DNA of 64,000 nt from Flavobacteriaceae bacterium (GTDB taxonomy: Bacteria; Bacteroidota; Bacteroidia; Flavobacteriales; Flavobacteriaceae): positions 62,001-126,000 of the forward strand of contig CANGWK010000003.1 of the NCBI GenBank assembly GCA_947457615.1, given 5' to 3'. The notes beneath the pieces are model-generated. The model saw only the letters and a list, made by a program, of their open reading frames with translations, was not told the origin of the DNA and did no database searches. Shown piece by piece: positions 1 to 9,300 of this stretch. Each line of letters opens with the position of its first letter. Position 1 is the first letter of the stretch. A program made the position numbers and the translations under genes.

Positions 1-1
1 A

Positions 2-202
2 GGAGAAAACAATAATAAAGCGATTCCGTTTCAAATGACAAAAGATGCAGATAGTTTGTTGGTTTTTGAAAATCCAAAGCACGATTATCCGAAAAAAATT
101 GAATACCGATTACTAAAAAACAAAGGTTTATCTATTACCGTTTTCGGAAAAGAAAAAGGAAAAAGAAATTCTGAAACTTATTTATTGGTGAAGAAGAAAT
201 AG
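2..202 (+). CDS. C-terminal end of a DUF6265-like protein (partial)
   Basis: The frame is open from the left edge to a TAG at 200-202 and gives 66 residues; the start lies outside the window. The stretch VFENPKHDYPKKIEYR resembles the conserved C-terminal part of DUF6265-type proteins, small beta-rich secreted or lipoprotein domains of unknown function common in Bacteroidetes. The very basic Lys-rich tail ends directly at the stop. The family call is from motif memory and the function is unknown. Confidence 0.6.
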   Translation, partial: GENNNKAIPFQMTKDADSLLVFENPKHDYPKKIEYRLLKNKGLSITVFGKEKGKRNSETYLLVKKK

Positions 203-580
203 ATAATTTGTTGATTATTTTTTTTATGAAAAAATGTCTATAAATGATTTGTAAAATAAAAAGTATATATTTGATAAAAATTAAATACTACTATTTATAA
301 TAGAAAGTTACCCTGTATTGGGATGATAAGTATGTAATCTTTAGTAATAAAAACTTGCAGTCAGAAATTTCTTTCTTACCCATAACACCAAAAAATAACT
401 TTAAAAATGAAAAAAAAATCACATTGACTAATTCTAATTATAATAATAACATTAACATCCTTTAGCAATAACAATGAAAAAACATTTAATCTTGGTAAAA
501 GAACTTGTAAAATTTCTATAGTTGGGCAAGATGATAGAGTTGCAAAATTCATTTCATTACACGACAACGAAAATACTTCA
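203..580. other. Leader region with a broken signal-peptide coding sequence
   Basis: This AT-rich stretch contains no separate gene. From ATG 407 it reads MKKKSH, then a TGA at 425-427, then in the same frame LILIIITLTSFSNNN and onward without another stop into the gene at 581. Basic residues, a hydrophobic stretch and a small-residue region look like a signal peptide cut by one nonsense codon. No convincing TAnnTTTG box or terminator was seen in 203-400. Confidence 0.5.
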
Positions 581-1180
581 GTGGAAGCATTTTCAGAAAT
601 TAGAGCTTTATTACCAAATTGCAAACTTTATGAGTTAAAGCAGAATGGAGAACGACTAATCAAATATAAAATCAAAGGAAAAGATTACCTTTTTGACCCT
701 AATAGAATTTTTTCTTCAAGTGGAATAAAAATTACAATTTTAAAGTATTTAGAACATAATAAAACCCCTACTCAAGAACTTGAAAATGGGTTGAGTTTAT
801 TTGCTGATAGCTTATTAAAAACAATCGAATTAAAAAATCCTGACTGTTACATTGTTGCAATTCATAACAACACAAATAACGATTTTTCAGTTATATACTA
901 TAAGAATTCGAAAGACGCTGAAGAGGTATATATTAATAATAACGAAGATATTGATAATTTTTATATTGTTACTTCCAAAACTGATTTTAGATATTTTAAA
1001 TCCAAAAATAAAAATGTAGTTTTGCAAAGTGCAAATGCAAATGATGACGGATCTATATCAATATATTGTCAAAAAAACAATATAAAATATATTAATATCG
1101 AAGTTCAGCACGGACATAAAGAACAACAAATAAAAATGATTAAAGAAACATATTCACTAATTAAAAATAAAATAAAATGA
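581..1180 (+). CDS. Hypothetical protein, probably a 5'-truncated secreted protein
   Basis: From GTG 581 this gives 199 residues, but the frame stays open upstream to a TGA at 425. Those upstream residues look like the natural N-terminus, with a hydrophobic signal segment. The C-terminal half contains CYIVAIHNNTNNDFSV, VVLQSANANDDGSISIYCQ and NIEVQHGHKEQQ, an alpha/beta-looking arrangement with conserved-looking His and Asp residues, but I cannot name the family. The stop overlaps the start of the next gene (ATGA at 1177-1180), so the two are probably translationally coupled. The gene may be a fresh pseudogene, may start at GTG 581, or may reflect a sequencing error. Confidence 0.6.
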   Translation: MEAFSEIRALLPNCKLYELKQNGERLIKYKIKGKDYLFDPNRIFSSSGIKITILKYLEHNKTPTQELENGLSLFADSLLKTIELKNPDCYIVAIHNNTNNDFSVIYYKNSKDAEEVYINNNEDIDNFYIVTSKTDFRYFKSKNKNVVLQSANANDDGSISIYCQKNNIKYINIEVQHGHKEQQIKMIKETYSLIKNKIK

Positions 1181-1536
1181 AAAAAACAATTTTTTTAACA
1201 ATAGCATTTATTTTTTTCGGATTAAATTCCAAAGCTCAAACTCAGTATTATACAGGTCAATGTGATGGAGATGCAATTGAAGCAAATATTTCTTGGAAAA
1301 CTAATGATGCTATAATAGGAAGCTATTACTTTATGTCAAACTCATCCAGGGTATATAAACTTTCAGGAACAAATTTTGTTGAAGGTGAAATAGAAATAGT
1401 TGAATCCTTTAATGGTAAAAGAACCGGAAATGGAACTTTGATTAAAACATTGAAAAAAGGTAAAATTGTTTGGAGTGGAAATATCTCTAATGTTGATGGT
1501 ACAAAATCATTTATTTATTTGACTCGTTCGAGATAA
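1177..1536 (+). CDS. Small secreted hypothetical protein
   Basis: The 119-residue protein begins MKKTIFLTIAFIFFGLNSKAQ, a typical Bacteroidetes Sec signal peptide with probable cleavage after KAQ. The mature part is about 98 residues, rich in beta-forming and Gly/Asn residues, and ends in YLTRSR. There is no sorting domain or lipobox, so it is probably periplasmic. The ATG overlaps the preceding stop by 4 bp, suggesting a two-gene unit. No family is recognised. Confidence 0.7.
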   Translation: MKKTIFLTIAFIFFGLNSKAQTQYYTGQCDGDAIEANISWKTNDAIIGSYYFMSNSSRVYKLSGTNFVEGEIEIVESFNGKRTGNGTLIKTLKKGKIVWSGNISNVDGTKSFIYLTRSR

Positions 1537-1545
1537 CAAAACTAT

Positions 1546-1564
1546 TTTCAAAAAGGTTTTGAAA
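1546..1564 (+). terminator. Weak hairpin after the small secreted gene
   Basis: TTTCAAAA and TTTTGAAA form an 8-bp perfect stem with a 3-nt loop, 10 nt after the stop at 1536. No clear T-run follows, so termination is only a possibility. Confidence 0.3.
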
Positions 1565-1718
1565 GGAGATAAATGCATAAAAACATTCATTTTTAACTCA
1601 GTTAACATATTTGCAATGTATACCTACAAAGTAAATAAAACTAAAATCATATTAAAAAGATACGAATTTAAATCAAATTATTGATTTACTATTTTAATTA
1701 AACATACCATAAAAAAAA

Positions 1719-1991
1719 ATGAAAAAATTTATGCTTAACATCCAATTAGAAGGATTGGATAACGAAACAAGAATGAAATTACTTCCAAGAGAACAAGAAG
1801 TTGTAAAAGAGTTGGAACAAAACGGGACTATAGTAGATAACTTAATTAAACTTGACATGTCTGGAATATTCATTGTGATGATGGCAACGGACACAGAGGA
1901 TGTGCATTCAAAACTTTCAACTTTACCCTATTACCCATATATGAAAATTGAAATAATTCCTGTGAGGGTAGTCAATAGCATAAATCAATAA
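1719..1991 (+). CDS. Muconolactone isomerase / YciI-like small protein
   Basis: The 90-residue cytosolic protein has an opening of the form MLNIQLEG, a helix rich in charged residues (REQEVVKELEQNG) and a C-terminal strand pattern (PYMKIEIIPV). This fits the dimeric ferredoxin-like alpha/beta barrel fold of muconolactone delta-isomerase-like proteins. No aromatic-degradation genes lie beside it, so a muconolactone role should not be assumed. It converges on the acetylesterase gene at 2040, and the 48-bp gap shows no strong terminator. Confidence 0.55.
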   Translation: MKKFMLNIQLEGLDNETRMKLLPREQEVVKELEQNGTIVDNLIKLDMSGIFIVMMATDTEDVHSKLSTLPYYPYMKIEIIPVRVVNSINQ

Positions 1992-2039
1992 TAATAATAC
2001 TAATATTTGAGATACCAAATAATATTTTTTATATACCAT

Positions 2040-3452
2040 CTATTCCCAAGTATCGGTTCTAAAAGAAGAAGCTGGAAGCATATTATTATCGTATAAACTA
2101 CCTACAAACCAATTACACCAACCGTAACGAACTGCCACAGGAAAAGTTACTTTTTCACTAGAAACTTTAAGTTGTTTATGCGCTACGATTTCAGCTTTAG
2201 CTGGATAAAAAACTCTATCCTCCCCTGCTATTTCAAAATAGCTTAATTCGTTCTCAGGAGAATATATGCCCGTTTCAGCATTGTCAAAACTCAATAGCAA
2301 GGCGCAATCTTTTTCGATCATAGATTTGTAAACCGGTCCTAAGCAATCTATACCTTTCATGCCATACGTTTTATTTAAGGCATTAAAAAGTAATCGTTCA
2401 GCTGCTTCTTTTTTTCTAGGTGGATGAATTGTTTTATCCGAACCAATATCAGAAAGAACTGCAATTCCCGAATTCGGAATTAATTCTAATGCTTTAAGTT
2501 GTACTTCGCGAAGGTATTGCGAATTGGATTTGTCTGTATATTTATTGGGAGCGATTTGAACATAATAAAAAGGGAAATCACCAATATTCCATTGTTTACG
2601 CCAATCTTTCACCATCTCTGGAAACAACTGTTGGTACACTTTGGGTTCATCCCGATTTGTTTCACCTTGGTACCAAATTGCTCCTTTAATTGTATACGAA
2701 GTTATAGGATTTACCATCGCATTAAATATGGCAGACGGAATTCTTTTATATTTTTCGGTAGTATCTTTTTTTACTTTGTTAACGTCAATTAATGGATTTA
2801 TTGCTTCCTTGCTCATCCAAGGTTGTATTCGGGTTCCTCCCCAAGAAGTCAAAATTATTCCTACCGGAACATCTATAATTTTTTGTAATTGTTTACCATA
2901 AAAATAGGCAACAGCACTAAAATCCTTAACTGTTTCTGAATTGGCGCTATCCCATTTTTTATATTTACTAACTGTATCTAAAGGTGTTGGGGACCCATTT
3001 TCAGTAATGGAGAACAATCGTAAATTTGGATTTTTGGATGTTGCAATTTCAATATTCCCTTCAAATGTGGGTTGGCCTGTAAATCCTTTCATAGGCATTC
3101 GCATATTTGATTGTCCGGAACAAAGCCAAACTTCTCCAAATAAAATATTATCCAAGTTTATGTTAGATTCCTTACTTTTAAATTGAATAGTTTGAGGTTC
3201 TTTGCTTAATGAAGTGTTTAAAGAAATTTCCCAACGCCCACTTTCGGGAGTTGTAAATTTTATCGACTTGGAAATCCAACTGGTTTTAATGGTTATTTTT
3301 TCTCCCGGAGTTGCCCAACCCCATAATTTAATTGAAGTATTTCTTTGCAGCACCATATTAGAGGCTATAATACTTGGAAGTTTTATTTTTGCAAAACTAT
3401 CTTGATTAAATATTAAAACTAAAAACAGTAGTGAAAAAACAAATTTTTCCAT
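2040..3452 (-). CDS. Sialate O-acetylesterase-like SGNH carbohydrate esterase
   Basis: The 470-residue protein has a signal peptide ending near DSFA. Family marks are LCSGQSNMRMPM (nucleophile Ser, about residue 115), GAIWYQGETN (oxyanion-hole block) and DKTIHPPRK (catalytic Asp/His pair). This is the DUF303/SASA layout of carbohydrate esterases that remove acetyl groups from sialic acid, xylan or other glycans. It is the last gene of a minus-strand operon with two lyase-like proteins and an alpha/beta esterase, which points to deacetylation of a polysaccharide taken apart in the periplasm or at the surface. Sialic acid as substrate is not supported by any neighbour. It lies 11 bp after the preceding gene. 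Confidence 0.8.
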   Translation of the reverse strand: MEKFVFSLLFLVLIFNQDSFAKIKLPSIIASNMVLQRNTSIKLWGWATPGEKITIKTSWISKSIKFTTPESGRWEISLNTSLSKEPQTIQFKSKESNINLDNILFGEVWLCSGQSNMRMPMKGFTGQPTFEGNIEIATSKNPNLRLFSITENGSPTPLDTVSKYKKWDSANSETVKDFSAVAYFYGKQLQKIIDVPVGIILTSWGGTRIQPWMSKEAINPLIDVNKVKKDTTEKYKRIPSAIFNAMVNPITSYTIKGAIWYQGETNRDEPKVYQQLFPEMVKDWRKQWNIGDFPFYYVQIAPNKYTDKSNSQYLREVQLKALELIPNSGIAVLSDIGSDKTIHPPRKKEAAERLLFNALNKTYGMKGIDCLGPVYKSMIEKDCALLLSFDNAETGIYSPENELSYFEIAGEDRVFYPAKAEIVAHKQLKVSSEKVTFPVAVRYGWCNWFVGSLYDNNMLPASSFRTDTWE

Positions 3453-3463
3453 TGCCTTATATG

Positions 3464-4561
3464 TTATTTTTTTATGATTTTTATAAATCTAATTGGTTTG
3501 TTTTCTTTGCAAAATGCTGCAAAGTACATTCCTATTTCTAAAATAGAAAGATCTAAAGTATTAGAAATAATATCTCTATTTAATATAATTTTACCCGAAA
3601 TATCCAAAATTCTAATGCTATCATAATTTTGCATTATTGTTTCGGACAAATACATTTTATCAAAAATTGGATTCGAAATAAAAACAGAATTTTCTTCAAT
3701 TGAATTCAAATTTATATCTAACGCAGCAACTTCTTGAATACTAAAATCAGAAAATCGAACTGCTTCATCACGTAGATTTGTAATATCATTTAAACTCCGA
3801 TAAATTCCCCATTTAGGTCTAATAAAGGTATTATCCGGACGGATAGTTGCAATAATAGAATTGGCATACGACATCAAAACTACTCCGGTATTGTGATTTT
3901 TAAGAGTAATAGAATACGTTCCTGAACTTCCTACATGAATTTGTTCATCCGCTTCAATCCAATTTCCCTCTAGTAAAGACAAGTCTATAGTGCTCAATTT
4001 ATTAGTGCCAGAAGTTGCATTCTCTACATAAATTAATTCTAATTTATTAGGATTGCCGAATCTTGGAGTTAAAGTAAATAATGGACTACTATCATCCCCA
4101 TTTACTGCTTTTATTTGATGTAAATGGGTGAAATTAGCGGAGGGTTTAAACCCAACAGGAATTTTAAACATCCATTTATAAATTATATTTTCTCCATCAG
4201 TTCCAATTAAATTTGCAGGAGAGGCAGCATAGGTTTTTATTTCAATTCTTTGTCTATCTGTAGATAAAGTAGCCACATCGTTATCTAAAGCATAATGAGA
4301 ATAAAATTCAAAAACATATTTATTCAATTCGGTATCAAAAACCTCAGTGATATGCCTTCCGAATGCTTGATGCGATCCATCTGGAGCATCATCTGGAGCT
4401 TCCACAGATCCAATGCCGTTTCCTGGAGCAAAAGCATTTGTAATTAATTCGTAAGTATTTCCAGGTCCATTTGCATTCAAGGTTACTTGAGAATAGAAAT
4501 TGGACAAAATGAAAATCGTAAAAAATACAGCTAAAAAGGACTTTTTGTTACTATAAATCAC
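3464..4561 (-). CDS. Secreted jelly-roll polysaccharide-lyase-like protein with T9SS domain
   Basis: The 365-residue protein starts with a signal peptide (cleavage near FYS-Q) and continues into a catalytic-type domain of about 240 residues. Its motifs are GPGNTYELI, FGRHITEVFD, DRQRIEIKTY, FTHLHQIKAV and RPKWGIYRSL. The Arg/Glu/Lys strand and the His/Gln/Lys strand resemble the active-site cleft of beta-jelly-roll lyases; PL28-type ulvan lyases are my best guess, not verified. Residues from about 285 form a divergent T9SS type A sorting domain ending RFIKIIKK, so the protein should be surface-bound or released. It is a paralogue of the neighbouring 262-residue protein, which lacks the sorting domain. 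Confidence 0.7.
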   Translation of the reverse strand: MIYSNKKSFLAVFFTIFILSNFYSQVTLNANGPGNTYELITNAFAPGNGIGSVEAPDDAPDGSHQAFGRHITEVFDTELNKYVFEFYSHYALDNDVATLSTDRQRIEIKTYAASPANLIGTDGENIIYKWMFKIPVGFKPSANFTHLHQIKAVNGDDSSPLFTLTPRFGNPNKLELIYVENATSGTNKLSTIDLSLLEGNWIEADEQIHVGSSGTYSITLKNHNTGVVLMSYANSIIATIRPDNTFIRPKWGIYRSLNDITNLRDEAVRFSDFSIQEVAALDINLNSIEENSVFISNPIFDKMYLSETIMQNYDSIRILDISGKIILNRDIISNTLDLSILEIGMYFAAFCKENKPIRFIKIIKK

Positions 4562-4581
4562 TTTTGAATATTTTAAAAAAA

Positions 4582-5370
4582 TTAATTATCACCTTCTTTT
4601 ATAGAAAATTCATTAAATCGTACCGCTTCATCTCTTAAATCTCCTGCTTTTTTAAGACTTCTATATATACCCCATTTTGGTCTAATGAAATCATTATCAG
4701 GTCTTATAGTTCGAATATTTGCACTATTATACGATACTAATTCTTTTCCGTTTTTAACTTTTTTGATGGTAATGGAATAGGTTCCGTTTGCACCGATTTT
4801 AATTTTTTCGGTAACTTCTACCCAAATACCTTCAAATTCTGAAAGATCAGCCGTTGCAATAGTTGTTTCGTTATCGTGAATAACTACTAATTGATTTTCT
4901 TTGGATTTTCTTGCTGTTATAGTGAAAATTGGTAAATCTTGTGAGCCACCTACAGCTTTAATTTGATGCAAATGCGTAAAACTACTAGATGGTTGAAACC
5001 CATTTGGGAGTTTAAATTTCCAGTTATAAGTTACCGTTTCTCCCAAAGTTCCTTTTAGATTTTCGGGAGATTGTTCGTAAGTTTTTATTTCTACACGTTG
5101 ACGATCTAATTTTTCACAACGGTCGTTATCTGGAGTTACATGAGAATAAAACTCGAAAACATTTTCTTTTAAATCGGCATCCCAAACTTCTGCAATGTGT
5201 CTACCAAAAGAAGCATGTACACACTCTGGATGTTCTACTGATTCACTTCCTGGAGCTAAAACACTATTAATTAATTCGTAGGTATTTCCTGGGCCATCTG
5301 CTTTTAAAGTTATTTGTGAATTAGATATAAATGGTAAAGCAAGAACCATTAAGGAATAATGTAGTTTCAT
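4582..5370 (-). CDS. Secreted jelly-roll polysaccharide-lyase-like protein, single domain
   Basis: The 262-residue protein has a signal peptide (ISNS-QITL) and one domain colinear with the next gene: GPGNTYELI, FGRHIAEVWD, DRQRVEIKTY, FTHLHQIKAV and RPKWGIYRSL. Unlike the paralogue it has no C-terminal sorting domain, so it is probably periplasmic. It has two cysteines (PECVH and DRCEK) that could form a disulfide; the paralogue has replaced both. A lyase of an acidic, uronic-acid-containing glycan is inferred from the basic cleft-type motifs, and the exact PL family is uncertain. It lies 20 bp upstream of the paralogue in the same operon. Confidence 0.7.
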   Translation of the reverse strand: MKLHYSLMVLALPFISNSQITLKADGPGNTYELINSVLAPGSESVEHPECVHASFGRHIAEVWDADLKENVFEFYSHVTPDNDRCEKLDRQRVEIKTYEQSPENLKGTLGETVTYNWKFKLPNGFQPSSSFTHLHQIKAVGGSQDLPIFTITARKSKENQLVVIHDNETTIATADLSEFEGIWVEVTEKIKIGANGTYSITIKKVKNGKELVSYNSANIRTIRPDNDFIRPKWGIYRSLKKAGDLRDEAVRFNEFSIKEGDN

Positions 5371-5393
5371 GTGGATTAATTATAATTTTTATT

Positions 5394-6287
5394 TTATTTA
5401 AAAGGTGTTAAACTAGCAATGAATTTTAGCATCGCTTCGTTAATTTCGATGTTTTTATCTTTATCAAATTTTCCATGCAAACCTCCAGGAACGATAAAAA
5501 ATTCAGATTTAACTCCTAATTCTTGTAATTTTTTATACAAATCAACCGACTGGTGGTAAGGTACTATTGGGTCAGCATCGCCATGAACAATAAATATTGG
5601 AGGACTATTTTTGGTTACATACGAAATAGGAGAAACCGATTTTACAAATGTTTCATTTTTAGCATTTTCACCAAGCCAAAATGCTGGTGAAGAACTTTTA
5701 TGATCTGGCCCGTAAGTCCAATCCCAAACATCCATAATGCCATATTTATCAATAATTGCGGCAACTTTAATATTCTCAGTTCCAAGACAATTTTTATCAA
5801 AACGATGGTCGTTACCCAGTAAACCTCCCATTAAGGCCAAATGTCCTCCGGCGCTGCCGCCCATAATAATAATTTTGTTAGTATCAATATTGAGTTTTTT
5901 GGCATTTTGAATTAAATAAACTAACATACATCGAGTATCTTCAATTGCTGCTGGTGCTTTTGCATATTCACTCATGCGGTATTCCATATTAGCAACTGCA
6001 AAACCCGCTTTAAAAAATGGAGAAAATCCTCCTTGTGTATCTTTAGATCCTGATTTCCATCCACCGCCATGAATATTAATAATTACTGGAGTAGGTTTAG
6101 TTTCGTTTAAAGCCAAATACAAATCAGCTTTCCCTTCCCAATCTTTTACTTTAGTGTAAACAACATCCAATTGGGCTACATAATTTTTAGGAATTGTAAT
6201 TAATTTTTTTACAATGGTATCTTTATTTTGTGAATTGCAAACAATAGAGATAAGAACTGCTATTGCAAGAAATAATTTATTTTTCAT
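5394..6287 (-). CDS. Secreted alpha/beta-hydrolase esterase (carbohydrate-esterase type)
   Basis: I choose the ATG at 6287 (297 residues) rather than the in-frame ATG at 6320, because the protein then opens MKNKLFLAIAVLISIVCNSQ, a clean signal peptide. Motifs are HGGGWKSGS (oxyanion hole), GGSAGGHLAL (nucleophile Ser), HGDADPIVPY (Asp) and GGLHGKF (His). This is the HGGG esterase/lipase group that includes acetyl-, feruloyl- and xylan-esterase-like enzymes of polysaccharide utilisation loci. As the first gene of the operon leading to two lyase-like proteins and an SGNH esterase, it probably removes ester groups from the same glycan. Confidence 0.75.
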   Translation of the reverse strand: MKNKLFLAIAVLISIVCNSQNKDTIVKKLITIPKNYVAQLDVVYTKVKDWEGKADLYLALNETKPTPVIINIHGGGWKSGSKDTQGGFSPFFKAGFAVANMEYRMSEYAKAPAAIEDTRCMLVYLIQNAKKLNIDTNKIIIMGGSAGGHLALMGGLLGNDHRFDKNCLGTENIKVAAIIDKYGIMDVWDWTYGPDHKSSSPAFWLGENAKNETFVKSVSPISYVTKNSPPIFIVHGDADPIVPYHQSVDLYKKLQELGVKSEFFIVPGGLHGKFDKDKNIEINEAMLKFIASLTPFK

Positions 6288-6330
6288 TTGTTCTATAATA
6301 TGGATAATTATAAATTTCATTTATTAAATA

Positions 6331-6362
6331 AAAAATGCGATATTTAAAAATACCGCATTTTT
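6331..6362 (-). terminator. Terminator after the 1427-residue T9SS protein gene
   Basis: AAAAATGCG and CGCATTTTT flank an inner 5-bp stem (TATTT/AAATA) with one internal mismatch. The flanking A and T tracts give a U-run on the minus strand. It lies 20 nt past the stop at 6382 and separates that gene from the esterase operon. Confidence 0.75.
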
Positions 6363-6381
6363 GGTTATCATTGAATATTAG

Positions 6382-9300
6382 TTATTGAATAATCAATTTT
6401 TTTGTAGTTGTATTTTCAGCTTCAGTAATTTTAACAAAATAAGTTCCTTTACTTAAATTAGAAACATTAATTGCTTCAGTAGTTGATTTAGTTTCAAGAA
6501 CTTGTTGTCCTAAAGTATTATAAATAGTAACTTGTTTTTCTAAATCTGTTAAAGAAACAATAAATAATTTTCCATTAGAAACTGGATTAGGATATATATT
6601 AAGTCCAGATTCATTCATTACCTCATTAGATCCTAAAATATATTCTAAATAAACATCTGCAAAGTTAGTTCCAACTCTAATTTCATCTAAAACAATTTTT
6701 GGTGTAGAAGATGAAGAAGCTTGTACTAATTTAATTCTATCTAAATTATCTCTACCTACTGGAGTTACTGGATTGTTTTGAGATAAAGTAGCTGGTTGGG
6801 AACTAGACATTGGGTCTATCCATAAATTAGAAACTTGATTTATTGTATTTGCATCTCCAATATTTTCATAACTAATTACAATGACATGCTGTTCATCAAA
6901 ATCATATTCTGTTGGACTCCAAACACATTCTGTACCACTATTTGATTTTGACAAACCAAGATTGAATTTACCGGTAGCTATGTTTTTTCTGAACATAACA
7001 TCTGAAGCGTAAGCTGTTGTAACTAAACCAGAAACTGAATCTACAACTTCTGATGAAAAACTATAAAATCCAGTTGGAGTAGAATAATTTGGATCTGAAG
7101 TAGTGGAAGCAACAATTGTAGGAGCATCAGCAGCATTAAATACAAAAGAAGAATATAAACTTCCACTTGTAGTATTTGTAAATTTTAATTCTGGATCAAT
7201 TCCTGAACCGGCGAATGAAATTGCTTTTCCTTCTGCTGCTACCGGAAGAATATCCCACACTGGAGAAGCAACAATTGTTACATCATCCGTAATGTTACTA
7301 GTTGGAGAAATTGACCAAGAACCTAGTCCAACGCCGTTATTAGTTGCTAATACAGTGCTAGAATTATTATTCATTAATACCAGTTTATCTGCTAAATTGT
7401 AATCGCCGAAACTTTCGTAAAAAGGCAAGGTTTTTAGAGCAGTATCTCCTACAAATACTTCTGTTCCAACTCTAGGGCTTTCAATTCCATTATTGGTTTG
7501 AGAAACAAAATAGTTTGCATAGGTTAGTGGTGTTGTAGAATTTAATTCAGTTCCTCCAGTATTTGCAGTATACCATTTTAAATTAGTTCCTACGGCAACT
7601 AAATCAGCAACTGTAGGATTGGTATTACTGTTAAATGCTTGTCTGGACTCAACAGAAGGTAATGGAGCAAATGTGGAAGCCCCGCCTATAACTTCACCCC
7701 AGTTATTTGCAACTCTAATCTCATCAATAACAATTAATGGTGTAGAAGAGGAAGAAGCTTGTACCAATTTAATTCTATCTAAATGACTTCTACCAATAGG
7801 TGTTATTGGATTATTTTGTGTTAATGTAGCAGCAGGTTGTGAAGTTGTTGTTGGATCAATCCATATATTGGCTATTTGATTCAACGTATTTGTAATTCCA
7901 ATATTTTCATAACTAATTACGATAACATGCTCAGTATTAAAATCATATTCTGTTGGGCTCCAAACACACTCCACGTTGCTATTAGATTTTGACAATCCTA
8001 AATTAAATTTACCAGAAGCAATGTTTTTTCTAATCATAATACTTGATGCATATTCTGCTGCAATAGAACCTGTAGCCGAATTAATAGATTCACCTAAAAA
8101 ACTATAAAATCCAGTTGGAGTAGAATAGTTAGGATCTGTAGTTGTAGATGCTACAATGGTAGCTTCATCTGCTGCGGTAAATACAAAAGAAGAAAATAAA
8201 CTACCACTTGTAGTATTAGTAAAATGTAATTCTGGATCTATTCCAGAACCTACATAAGTTAATGCATTTCCTGAAGAAGCTGGGAGAATAGAGGCAGCCC
8301 AAGAAGGAGAGGCAGCAATAGTAACATCATCTGTAATATTATTACTAGGGGTAATAGACCAAGATCCAAGACCCACCCCAGCATTAGTAGCAACAGCAGT
8401 AGAAACTCCGTTGTTCATTAAAACTAATTTGTCTGAAACGTTATAAACTCCAAAATTTTCGTAAAATGGAACTGTTTTTAAAGCTGTATCTCCTACAAAC
8501 ACTTGTGTGCCAACTCTAGGACTTTCGTTTCCATTAACAGTTTGCGAAACATAATAATCGCTATAAGTTAAAGGAGTTGAAGTTACTAATGCAGAACCTC
8601 CAGTAAAAGTAGAATACCATTTTAAATCACTTCCCGTAGCAACCAAGTCGGCAACTGTTGGATTTGTATTACTATTAAAGGCTTGTCTGGATTGAACATC
8701 CGGTAAAGCAACATAAGTAGAGGTACCGCCAATGGCTTCGCCCCAGTTATTTGCAACTCTAATCTCATCAATAACAATCAAAGGAGTTGAAGACGATGAA
8801 GCCTGTACCAATTTGATTCCATCTAAATGGTCTTTAGATACAGAAGTTGTTGGGTTATTTTGAGATAAAGTAGCAACAGGTTGTGAAGAAGTAGTTGGGT
8901 CTAACCATAAATTAGAAACTTGATTTAACGCATTCCCAGCCCCAATATTTTCATAACTTATTACAATAACGTGTTGTGTACCAAAATCATATTCTGTTGG
9001 GCTCCATTCACATTCGGTGTTGTTATTTGATTTGGATAAACCTAAGTTAAACTTACCTGTAGCAATGTTTTTTCTAAACATTACACCAGATGCATAGGAA
9101 GTTGACGTTAAACCAGTGCCAGAATTAATAGTTTCTGATATAAAACTATAGAATCCTGTTGGAGTAGAATAGTTAGGATCAGTAGTAGTTGAGGCTACTA
9201 AAGTGGGAACATCTGTAGCATTAAAAATAAAAGAAGAGTATAAACTACCATTAGTAGTATTAGTGAATTTAAGTTGTGGATCAATTCCTGAACCAGCAAA

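Noticed and set aside
1719..1991. Aromatic degradation (muconolactone isomerase) function
   Set aside because: The fold resembles that family, but no other beta-ketoadipate genes are nearby and small proteins of this fold have many roles.
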